Of a stretch of DNA of 35,265 nucleotides, positions 28,785 to 35,265 are shown one piece after another (position 1 is the first letter of the stretch; every line of letters starts with the position of its first letter). The DNA comes from a virus. The translations under genes and the position numbers were made by a program. The stretch is taken from positions 1 through 35,265 of IMG/VR virus record IMGVR_UViG_3300042731_005775. One strand, 5' to 3'. Under the pieces are notes generated by a model. It was given only the letters and a program-made list of their open reading frames with translations, ran no database searches and had not been told where the DNA came from.

Positions 28785-29006
28785 TCAGCCCCCGGCCTTG
28801 TCCGCCGGACGACGCCCGGCCTTGTCCGCCGGACGACCGGAGGACTTCGGCCCGTCGACCCGGTGATGCTCCGGCTCGGCCAGCAGTTGCTCGTCGGCCT
28901 CGGTGAGCTCGTCGCCGGAGGCGTAGGCGAGCCGCACGGCGGCGGGATCGCCGTCGGCGACCAGGCCGCCGTCGGCGGTGCGCCAGAGGCGCCTACCCGC
29001 CCTCAC
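28785..29006 (-). CDS. small head-region protein with repeated tail
   Basis: This 73-residue protein contains RTADGGLVADGDPAAVRLAY and LTEADEQLLAE, a small conserved head-region type. The C-terminus is a duplicated octapeptide (GRPADKAG-RRPADKAG), which results from a 24-base tandem duplication. GTG start overlapping the upstream stop (GTGA). Confidence 0.65.
   Translation of the reverse strand: MRAGRRLWRTADGGLVADGDPAAVRLAYASGDELTEADEQLLAEPEHHRVDGPKSSGRPADKAGRRPADKAGG
28791..28836. repeat. 24-bp tandem duplication
   Basis: The 22-base sequence cccggccttgtccgccggac-ga occurs at 28791-28812 and 28815-28836, separated by cg. It encodes the repeated (R/G)RPADKAG tail of the small head-region protein. 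The lack of divergence suggests a recent event. Confidence 0.85.
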
Positions 29007-29563
29007 GGCGCACCGTAGTAGTCGACCGCCACCGCGGATCCGTCCAAGGTCGAGTTCAGGGCGATGGTGTTCCCGGACGTCGCGGACGATGATGTCGTGA
29101 CCGTCGGCCTGGTCGACTCCCGCACCCCGCCGAAGTGGGCGGCGACCACGGTGTCGTAGGCCAGTGGTACCGGTAGACCGAGCTTTGCCCCGGTCCCGAT
29201 CGCCGTGGTGGCCCCGGTCCCGTCGTGCGCCGGGATCACGATCGACGTCACGCTGGCGAAGGCCAGCGATCCCACGACCGTCCCGGCCGTGTTCTCGGTG
29301 AAGGCGGGTAGGTCCTCGGTGATCGCGACGCCGTCCCCGTCGGTGCCGTTGACCGTGACCTGGATCGCGGCGATATCGGCGGCCGTGCCCCCCGCCGTCG
29401 CGGTGATGTTCCTCGGCACGTCCGGGTCGGTGATGGCGGTGCTGATGGTCTGCTCCGTGCCGTCGTCCGTGACCGCGGCATGCACCGCGGTCGTCGACCC
29501 GACGGCCGGGGACCCGAGTAGTGCACGCACCACCCGGGTCCCCGAACCCTCGATCTTGCCCAC
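29003..29563 (-). CDS. capsid decoration or minor head protein
   Basis: This 186-residue protein directly follows the capsid gene and is rich in Thr, Ala and Gly with alternating strands (TEQTISTAITDPDVPRNITA, VNGTDGDGVAITEDL, SVTSIVIPAHDGTGATT). This composition is typical of decoration or head-fibre proteins. GTG 29563 has GGAGGAGGAGGAG upstream, a very strong ribosome site that suggests high expression. Confidence 0.6.
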   Translation of the reverse strand: MGKIEGSGTRVVRALLGSPAVGSTTAVHAAVTDDGTEQTISTAITDPDVPRNITATAGGTAADIAAIQVTVNGTDGDGVAITEDLPAFTENTAGTVVGSLAFASVTSIVIPAHDGTGATTAIGTGAKLGLPVPLAYDTVVAAHFGGVRESTRPTVTTSSSATSGNTIALNSTLDGSAVAVDYYGAP

Positions 29564-29578
29564 GTCTCCTCCTCCTCC

Positions 29579-30799
29579 TCAGATCCCGGTGACCGTGCAG
29601 AAAGCGGCCGGCCGGTAGAAGATCAGCGCGGCCCGGATCCTGGCCCGCACCGCCTGCTTACCCTTGACGAAATAGTCGCTGTGGGAATCGGACACCTTCA
29701 CCTCGATGCCCTTGCGGACGGCCAACTCGGAGAAGTTCATGAAATCTCCGACAACGGCCGTGTTCTCGGTCTGGGCGTCGCACTCGACGACCGTGCGACC
29801 CCAGATCCGGCCGGGACCCGGCTCACTGGGATTGCCCCAGATGTAGATCCCGTCAGCCGTCCGGAGAAGCCTCACGCCCTGCCAGTCGTTCGGGTGGAAG
29901 ATTGCCGCGGACGGCATCGCCCGGCCGGTGACCCGCACCAGAGTGAATGCCTTGTACACGGCGTCCGGGACCGGATCGCTGCCCTTGGCCTGGGTCTGGA
30001 TCCCGACGACGTTGTTCACCCCGCGCAGGTTCGGAGCGGTACCGTTCCCGACGAGAATCTGCCCGTCGAGGCGCTGCCGCAGAAAGAACGGCAGCCGGTT
30101 GTCGAGGTACGCTTGTGCGCGCGCCTCGTCCTCGAATTGCTCATCCGTGACCGGCAGGAACGTCGCGATCGACCGGACCGGAGAGCTCACCTCGGTCAGC
30201 GCCAGCGCCGACTCCGCGTAGGCGCCGCCCTCGGCCCGCTCGGCCGCGTTGTTCGTGAAGGTGGTCTCCTCCATGAAGGCGACGGCGGACTGATTCGTCC
30301 CGGTCTGCGGGATCAGGTCGGTGACCTGGACCGGGCGCTGCGCGTCCTCGACGACCCGGCCGGTACGGGTCACCTCCGGCGCCCAACCAGCCGTCGTCTC
30401 GAAGAGCGTTTTCAGGTCGACGTCGATTTCGACGTCGGCACCGCGATGCACGGTGCCCGCCTTCGATTCGACGAAGCGTCGACCGAAGCTCTTCTCGGGC
30501 CCCCGGGGTCCGTCCCCGTCCCCGTCGTCGCCGGAGCCGGAGCCGGACATGCGCTGCCCGGGCAGGTTCCGGACCTTCGTCGCGGCCTGCTCGACGGCCT
30601 GGAGCCGGTCCACCTCGGCGCCGGCCTCGTCGAGTTCGGCGTTCTTGGTCCGGATCCATTCGACCTTGGCCGCCGTGTCGCCGTCGATGGACTTGATCTT
30701 CTCCATGTCGAGGTCGGGACCGGCCTCGGCGAAGACTCCGGCGAGGTCCTTCTGGAGCCCGCTGAGCTTCTCGGTTGCTTCCTTCAGCGCGGGGAACAT
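29579..30799 (-). CDS. major capsid protein (HK97 fold)
   Basis: This 406-residue protein has an N-terminal coiled coil (about 1-75) serving as scaffold (delta domain), a Gly/Asp-rich linker (MSGSGSGDDGDGDG, about 84-97) and then the HK97 fold, starting near AGWAPEVTRTGRVVEDAQRP and including LDNRLPFFLRQRLDGQILVG and IFHPNDWQGVRLLR. The protease presumably cuts after the coiled coil. GAGGAGG precedes the ATG. The leader contains the 20-base element shared with 8145-8164. Confidence 0.92.
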   Translation of the reverse strand: MFPALKEATEKLSGLQKDLAGVFAEAGPDLDMEKIKSIDGDTAAKVEWIRTKNAELDEAGAEVDRLQAVEQAATKVRNLPGQRMSGSGSGDDGDGDGPRGPEKSFGRRFVESKAGTVHRGADVEIDVDLKTLFETTAGWAPEVTRTGRVVEDAQRPVQVTDLIPQTGTNQSAVAFMEETTFTNNAAERAEGGAYAESALALTEVSSPVRSIATFLPVTDEQFEDEARAQAYLDNRLPFFLRQRLDGQILVGNGTAPNLRGVNNVVGIQTQAKGSDPVPDAVYKAFTLVRVTGRAMPSAAIFHPNDWQGVRLLRTADGIYIWGNPSEPGPGRIWGRTVVECDAQTENTAVVGDFMNFSELAVRKGIEVKVSDSHSDYFVKGKQAVRARIRAALIFYRPAAFCTVTGI

Positions 30800-30807
30800 G
30801 ACCGCGC

Positions 30808-30827
30808 CTCCTCTCGTTTCCGGTGCT
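30808..30827 (-). promoter_or_regulatory. 20-base leader element, copy 1 (capsid gene)
   Basis: The plus-strand sequence ctcctctcgtttccggtgct, identical to 8145-8164, ends on the transcribed strand in the Shine-Dalgarno of the capsid gene. A possible TTGACC lies about 15 bases further upstream, but no matching -10 is visible. An mRNA leader or translation enhancer is more likely than a promoter. Confidence 0.65.
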
Positions 30828-30839
30828 CGTCCGATTGGG

Positions 30840-31559
30840 TCAACGGATTGACCGGGCTGCGAACTTCAGGAACTCCCGTGCCAGGTCCTCCTGCAGCTTC
30901 TGTGCCGCGGCCGTGTCGTCGTCCGGTGCCGGATCGCCGAGCACCTCGGCGAGCCGCTTGATCTTCTCGTCGACCTGCCGCAGCAGCGCGGCCGACTCCT
31001 CCCGTGGAGGCTTGCCCTTGGCCGCGCGCAGCGCGCGGTCCAGGAAGTCGTCGATCTCGGTGATCAGTGCCTGCCCGTGATCACCGAATCTCATGCCCTT
31101 CGCCGTCAGGGTCCTGGTGTCGACTCCGGCGCCGAGCAGCACGGGGGACACCTCGTGCACGAATAGCTTATCCAGAAACCGTACGCTCTGTTCCTGGAAT
31201 TCACCGAATGAATACTTCAGCGGGTCGTAGCCGTAGGACCACTCCCCCAGCCCGTCGGCGGCAAGCCGCTTCACCGTAGTGAATGTATCAGCGCCGTCCC
31301 CGGTGTCGAGAAAGAACTGACCATCCATGATGGCCTCGGTCTTCGTCACGCGGATCTGTCCGGAGCCGACCGGTAGTGCGCCGCTCCAGGACGTATGCCC
31401 GTAGGCGGAGATCACCAGTTTCGCGCCGTCGTCGAAGGCGCCCGGGCGCGTGACGTCTCCGTCTTTGTCGATCACGTTCAGGGTGGAGAAAATGGCTGCG
31501 ACTTCGCCCTTGTCCTCGTCCTTGATCTCTACCCTGCTGCATATCTTGCGGGTCGTCAT
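30840..31559 (-). CDS. prohead maturation protease (HK97 family, S78/U35)
   Basis: This 239-residue protein has VIDKDGDVTRPGAFDD (29-44) and the catalytic His55 in SAYGHTSWSG. The catalytic Ser138 is in FVHEVSPVLLGAG (133-145). The C-terminal helical part (about 185-239) is typical of the assembly domain. It cleaves the capsid scaffold domain inside the prohead. It overlaps the portal stop by ATGA. Confidence 0.88.
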   Translation of the reverse strand: MTTRKICSRVEIKDEDKGEVAAIFSTLNVIDKDGDVTRPGAFDDGAKLVISAYGHTSWSGALPVGSGQIRVTKTEAIMDGQFFLDTGDGADTFTTVKRLAADGLGEWSYGYDPLKYSFGEFQEQSVRFLDKLFVHEVSPVLLGAGVDTRTLTAKGMRFGDHGQALITEIDDFLDRALRAAKGKPPREESAALLRQVDEKIKRLAEVLGDPAPDDDTAAAQKLQEDLAREFLKFAARSIR

Positions 31560-32956
31560 GCTGCGGTCCCCTCGGTGACAGGTGGAGTATCCGACGTTCC
31601 GGGCGGTCGGAGCTGTACGGAGAACAGACCGGAGTGTCCGCCGATCAGCGATCCCAGGTCGTTGTTAGCGACGAATCGTACCGCTGCGTCCGGCGTGTAT
31701 CCGGCATCCGTCAGGGAGCGAATTGCCATGGCCTGGACCTGTTGGATCTTTGCGACGTCGGCCGCGTCCTCGCGGAAGTACGCCACATCGCGGTCATCGA
31801 ACGTCAGCTCTACGCCGGGCTTTTGCGCGCTGTCAGACGTCAGCGGGCCGATGACCGGCAGCAGCGCCGCCGCGGCGATCCGCCACAGCGGTCGGATCGT
31901 GCCGTCACCGAAGGCCCGACGCGCCACCCCGAAGTTCCCGGCGTTGAGGCTGCTGCCGGCCAGGCCCTCGGACAGGCCGACCAGGACGGGATGGACTCTT
32001 GCCGCAGCGGCGATCCGAGTTTCTCCGGCGCCCTGGGTGGCCTTGAAATCTATCTGCTGGAAATTGGCTGCCAGCGGAGTGACGTCCGCACCGCCTGCCG
32101 TGTAGAGCGTCTTGTATGCATTGTCGACGCCCTTGTGCTGACGGTCCATTTTCTCGACGAATTCTTCAAATTTCTCCGGGCTCATAGGCTGCTTCAGGCT
32201 GACGGACAATCCTGCCTGGGCGCCGTTCTGGAAGAATTTGAGCTTGTGTTTAGTAGCGGCTTGGTCGGACATGATCTCGCGTAGGACCGGGGTCATCCAC
32301 GACATGCCCCGCCATTGATAGTCAGGGTCCGGGTGCGGGGAATACTGAGCGACCTCCTCGGGCAGTAGTAGCACCGGCTCTCCCGGTCCGCCGAGATTAC
32401 GGCGACGCCGCGGTTGGTACTCCAGCGCTACGACGCGGGCGTCGAGGGCCTGCGGACCGTCCGGGTGATCGGACGGGGATCCGATGATCACGGTCACTAA
32501 GTTCGGGTGCATCCTCACCAGGCGGCGCCCGGGACCGCCCGCCGATGTACGGCCGATCCTTCCGCGGTCGTCCGCGGTGGTCCACCAGCTGTTTCCCGCC
32601 ATCGCGACGTCGACCTCCATCCGGGCCAGCAGCCCTCCGGTGGTCCCACCCGGCCAGGGCCGCTCCAGCAGGCCGAGCTCCGGCGAACCGAACAGATCGC
32701 CCGGGCGTCCATTGGTCCGCTGGCGCCAGGCGAACCGGCCTTCCGCAAACACCAGCTGTCGCGTGGTGGCGCAAGCGAATACGACGCCGTCGGCTTTGTA
32801 GATGCCCTGCGAATACTGATCGACGTCGCTCGGGACCTGCAATCTGTCCGGGCTCCCCCCCGCCCAGTATCCGACCATGCGGTCGTAAAGATCGTCGAAG
32901 GCCCATGACGGTGGGTCCGTCGGATACGCCTTCCTGCGCCGCCCGAATAGCGTCAC
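31556..32956 (-). CDS. portal protein (HK97 type)
   Basis: This 466-residue protein begins VTLFGRRRKAYPTDPPSWAF and contains VDVAMAGNSWW, QYSPHPDPDYQWRGMSWMTP, FFQNGAQAGLSVSL and HPVLVGLSEGLAGSSLNAGN, all conserved stations of the phage_portal family. The dodecamer forms the DNA channel at the capsid vertex. I chose GTG 32956, which overlaps the stop of the small membrane protein (GTGA) and has GGAGG upstream; a 71-residue in-frame extension is not credible. Confidence 0.9.
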   Translation of the reverse strand: MTLFGRRRKAYPTDPPSWAFDDLYDRMVGYWAGGSPDRLQVPSDVDQYSQGIYKADGVVFACATTRQLVFAEGRFAWRQRTNGRPGDLFGSPELGLLERPWPGGTTGGLLARMEVDVAMAGNSWWTTADDRGRIGRTSAGGPGRRLVRMHPNLVTVIIGSPSDHPDGPQALDARVVALEYQPRRRRNLGGPGEPVLLLPEEVAQYSPHPDPDYQWRGMSWMTPVLREIMSDQAATKHKLKFFQNGAQAGLSVSLKQPMSPEKFEEFVEKMDRQHKGVDNAYKTLYTAGGADVTPLAANFQQIDFKATQGAGETRIAAAARVHPVLVGLSEGLAGSSLNAGNFGVARRAFGDGTIRPLWRIAAAALLPVIGPLTSDSAQKPGVELTFDDRDVAYFREDAADVAKIQQVQAMAIRSLTDAGYTPDAAVRFVANNDLGSLIGGHSGLFSVQLRPPGTSDTPPVTEGTAA

Positions 32957-33165
32957 CTCTCGGCCTCCTCCGCGTCCTCGACGACCCGGCGACCGGCCGA
33001 CCATTGGAGGACGGCCGACGCACCGGCCAGGACCATCCCACAGGACCCGCATCCGAGCGCGACACCCAGGACGCCGCCTACTGCCGCGGCCGAGGCTAGG
33101 CCCGCGGCGGTGGCCAGCAGGACGACGGCGGCCAGCTCCAGCACCGTCGTCACGATGTCGACCAT
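32953..33165 (-). CDS. small membrane protein between terminase and portal
   Basis: This 70-residue protein has one or two hydrophobic segments (about 3-50, LELAAVVLLATAAGLASAAA then VGGVLGVALGCGSCGMVLAG) and an acidic tail (VVEDAEEAER). AGGAGGAG precedes the ATG. A membrane protein at this place is unusual but the ribosome site and the GTGA overlap with portal support it. The function is unknown. Confidence 0.65.
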   Translation of the reverse strand: MVDIVTTVLELAAVVLLATAAGLASAAAVGGVLGVALGCGSCGMVLAGASAVLQWSAGRRVVEDAEEAER

Positions 33166-33187
33166 GCACGCTCCTCCTGCTCCGTCG

Positions 33188-34690
33188 TCATCTCCAGGCC
33201 GCTAGCGGCTCTTCCGCCACCTGGATCGTGGATAGGCCCCATAGGGCCCCGGTCGCCGCGACCAGAGGACAGATATCGCTCGATGACGATCCTCGCGTCC
33301 AGGCCCAGGCGTCGAGTAGCCGGCGCTTCGCCGCGCCCTTGATCGCGTCGTCGAGCGTCGGTTGTCCGATGTGGCGCCACGTCCGCACGGCTCCGTCTTT
33401 CGATGCCGCGCCGGACTTGATCGCTCCGCAGGCCTGCGCCATGTCTCGGCCGCTCATCAGATGCAGCAGGCCGTCCGGTGCGTCCTTGGACTGCACCTCG
33501 AAGCCGGCAGTGCGTAGGTCCGGCAGGAGGGAGCCCACCGGTCCGGCCGGGTCGATCACGATCGGTCGGGGTCCCCACCGGCCCCGCAGCTCTACCAGCC
33601 GGGCGACCACCCATCGGTCGCCCTCCCGGTGGTCGACGACCTCGACATGTGCTAGGCCGTCGCCGCGGCGACCGGCTACCGCGATCGCCGCGGCGGCCGA
33701 GTCCGGCGCGACGTCGGCACACCAGATCACCTCGTCTCCGACGATTTCGGAATTCTTATCCGTGACGGCCGCCCAGTCCGCCGCCGGGATCACCTGCCGC
33801 GTATAGCCGGACGGTACCCATAGGTTCAGATAGGAGCGACAGAACTTTGCCATTCCGCCGCCGGATTCCTCCGTGTCGGCTAGCGCCTTTTTCAGCGCCC
33901 GCCGCACGGTGGATTCGTTGACCGTGTATCCGAGCGCCGGCATACATGACCACCACGTCTCCGGGTCCTCCGGGTCCGCGTCCGGATCGGCCGAGTACTC
34001 GATGTACAGCACTCCGGAGTCCTGGCCGGCTTCGGCCATCTTCCGGCCGGAGTCGACCTTGCCGCGTAGGTACACCGACCGCTCGGTGCCCGCCGTCGAC
34101 ACGATCCATAGTTGCGCCCAGGGGCGCGTCATCATCGCCGGTTCCATGGCCTGCTCGACCCGGTCGTCGACCTGGGCCCAAGCCTCGTCGACGTCCCCAC
34201 CGTCGAGCGTGTCCCCGTGACCTGCGGTTTCGGTGGTCGAGTCGATCCCCCAGATCGATCCGTCATGCCAGCGGATCGACTCCTCGCCGATGGTGCGCCG
34301 GAGCTTCCATCGACCGGCGAAGCGGCGGGCCGCGGTGAGGTCCTCGGCCCAGATGTCGAGTAGCTTGTGCTTCGCCTTGAGGCGGGTCTGTGCGGTGTAG
34401 ACCAGTTGCTGCCGACCGCCGAGCCCAGCTGCATCGACCATCCGCTGGACGTTTTTGGCTAGCAGGATCGTCGACTTGCCCGACTGTCGCGGGACCGTGA
34501 CCCGGACCTCGCCGTAGACCAGGTGGCCACGCTCGTCGCATTCCAGTGCCTGGTCTGCCAAGGCCACCTGCCACGGCATCAGCGGCTTTCCCAGCGCCTG
34601 GGCTATTCGTGCTACCCGCGGCCCCCAAGTAGGCCGCGAGGTCCTCCGCGGACAGCTCCAGCTCGGACGCGCGGTGCTCGTGCGCGACAC
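33188..34690 (-). CDS. terL: terminase large subunit
   Basis: This protein of about 500 residues is the packaging motor. The ATPase domain has VTVPRQSGKST (Walker A, about 65-75) and GGDVDEAW (Walker B, about 165-172). WIVSTAGTE is probably the coupling motif. The nuclease domain has ICADVAPDS-like (WCADVAPDS) and PIVIDPAG strands. From GTG 34690 the first 22 residues look out of frame. In the next frame the same DNA reads ASELELSAEDLAAYLG, which would join smoothly to PRVARIAQALGKPLMPWQ if one G of the run at 34622-34626 were absent. The real start may be ATG 34736, with an indel or sequencing error in the G run. Confidence 0.9.
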   Translation of the reverse strand: MSRTSTARPSWSCPRRTSRPTWGPRVARIAQALGKPLMPWQVALADQALECDERGHLVYGEVRVTVPRQSGKSTILLAKNVQRMVDAAGLGGRQQLVYTAQTRLKAKHKLLDIWAEDLTAARRFAGRWKLRRTIGEESIRWHDGSIWGIDSTTETAGHGDTLDGGDVDEAWAQVDDRVEQAMEPAMMTRPWAQLWIVSTAGTERSVYLRGKVDSGRKMAEAGQDSGVLYIEYSADPDADPEDPETWWSCMPALGYTVNESTVRRALKKALADTEESGGGMAKFCRSYLNLWVPSGYTRQVIPAADWAAVTDKNSEIVGDEVIWCADVAPDSAAAAIAVAGRRGDGLAHVEVVDHREGDRWVVARLVELRGRWGPRPIVIDPAGPVGSLLPDLRTAGFEVQSKDAPDGLLHLMSGRDMAQACGAIKSGAASKDGAVRTWRHIGQPTLDDAIKGAAKRRLLDAWAWTRGSSSSDICPLVAATGALWGLSTIQVAEEPLAAWR

Positions 34691-34692
34691 GA

Positions 34693-35187
34693 TCAGCTGC
34701 CCGTGACCACCGGGCCGGACCCGCCGAAGAGATCATCGCCTTGGTCGCTGTCCTTCTCGTGCGCCGCTAACTCGTGCACGATCGCTCGCAACTCCCTGGA
34801 TAGCGACGGGACGACCCTCGGGTCCGTGGTCGTGACGACCGGGCTGTCGAGGACCATGGCTAGGACCTCGGCCACGCGCTCCAGCGTCTGACCGGCCGGA
34901 TGTGACGACCACAGCGCGTCCAGCTCTTTGCGCAGGGCACGTCCGATCGGGCCGGCTCCGGCTTGCTGCTCGGCGTCGTCGCTCGACGGCGGCGGATCCG
35001 GTGGATCCGGTGGACTCGGCGGGGACTCGTCGACGTCGACCAGCCGCAGCGGGGATCGGCGGCGCCGCTCACGACGTAGATCCCGGGCCCGGCGATGCTC
35101 CGGGCATCGCTCCGGTAGCGGCCCGCGGGCACCTGCGACGTATTCGGGCGCCGAGGGGGGGCAGTCGATGCACCGATACCTGCGCAT
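34693..35187 (-). CDS. terS: terminase small subunit
   Basis: This 164-residue protein starts at ATG 35187 with GGAGGAGG upstream. It has a small Cys/His motif (YRCIDCPPS ... ERCPEH), an Arg-rich part, a Pro/Asp linker and a helical C-terminus (GRALRKELDALWSSHPAGQT, RELRAIVHELAAHEKDSDQG). The last part resembles the oligomerisation region of actinophage small terminases. Position before the large subunit supports the call. An in-frame extension to 35262 runs into the window edge and is less likely. Confidence 0.75.
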   Translation of the reverse strand: MRRYRCIDCPPSAPEYVAGARGPLPERCPEHRRARDLRRERRRRSPLRLVDVDESPPSPPDPPDPPPSSDDAEQQAGAGPIGRALRKELDALWSSHPAGQTLERVAEVLAMVLDSPVVTTTDPRVVPSLSRELRAIVHELAAHEKDSDQGDDLFGGSGPVVTGS

Positions 35188-35265
35188 CGGGTCACCTCCT
35201 CCCCGATACCGACCCGGCCGTGGAAACCACCGCGCACCCCGGCGGCCCCGCGCAAAAAACATAGA
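35188..35265. other. right end, leader of the late operon
   Basis: There is no gene besides a weak in-frame extension of the terminase small subunit. The segment contains the strong ribosome site of that gene and a run of six A. Joined to positions 1-79 it would form a gap of about 160 bases between the HNH gene and the small terminase gene, a plausible cos region. No promoter is evident. Confidence 0.4.

Noticed and set aside
32957-33169. N-terminal extension of the portal protein by 71 residues
   Set aside because: It overlaps the small membrane protein gene in full and reads as low-complexity Arg/Gly; GTG 32956 has a good ribosome site.

Overview
The window looks like a nearly complete genome of a tailed, siphovirus-type phage of a high-GC Gram-positive host (Actinomycetota). 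Evidence: very high GC with G/C-ending codons, frequent GTG starts, and the HK97-type order terminase, portal, protease, capsid, head-tail connectors, tail tube, frameshifted tail chaperones, tape measure. Every gene I can support lies on the minus strand, so the genome reads from right to left. Most neighbours overlap by ATGA or GTGA, giving long translationally coupled operons. An HNH endonuclease gene ends 80 bases from the left edge and the terminase small subunit starts 79 bases from the right edge. HNH and terminase genes are normally adjacent, so the two ends probably meet at the packaging site. I see no tRNA, IS element, CRISPR array or integrase.

Layout in transcription order. 35.2-27.1 kb: terminase subunits, a small membrane protein, portal, maturation protease, capsid and connectors. 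27.1-19.9 kb: tail tube, chaperones with a -1 frameshift, tape measure, large minor tail protein. 19.9-17.4 kb: lysis cassette (amidase endolysin, coiled-coil membrane protein, holin, GH18-like protein), closed by the best intrinsic terminator of the window. 17.17-16.85 kb: a consensus promoter whose predicted start lies at the ATG of a small XRE-type repressor (leaderless). 16.7-8.6 kb: early/replication genes, including a ParB-like protein, a DnaD-like replisome organiser with iteron-like repeats inside its gene, a VRR-NUC nuclease, a LuxR-type HTH protein and many small zinc-ribbon or unknown proteins. 8.6-6.0 kb: two small genes, then seven consecutive overlapping ORFs encoding Gly-X dipeptide-repeat proteins. 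6.0-4.4 kb: a compact cassette with its own two promoters, described below. 4.4-0.1 kb: small membrane and zinc-ribbon proteins, an XF1762-type protein, a family 2 glycosyltransferase, an HTH protein and the HNH endonuclease.

The most unusual parts are two. (1) The 4.39-6.0 kb cassette: two near-consensus promoters each sit between two copies of the palindrome cttacgtaag, with centres exactly 44 bp apart in both cases. The first drives two related genes (three copies of an unknown acidic domain) followed by a ribbon-helix-helix protein. The second drives one 80-residue protein and is followed by a 14-bp hairpin. This has the layout of an autoregulated moron or anti-defence (acr-aca-like) operon. 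(2) The 6.0-7.85 kb array of seven (Gly-X)n genes, with X mostly Ser, Asp, Phe or Tyr, which resemble sticker-and-spacer disordered proteins. A repressor and a ParB-like protein without a visible integrase or ParA raise the possibility of an extrachromosomal prophage, but this is inference.
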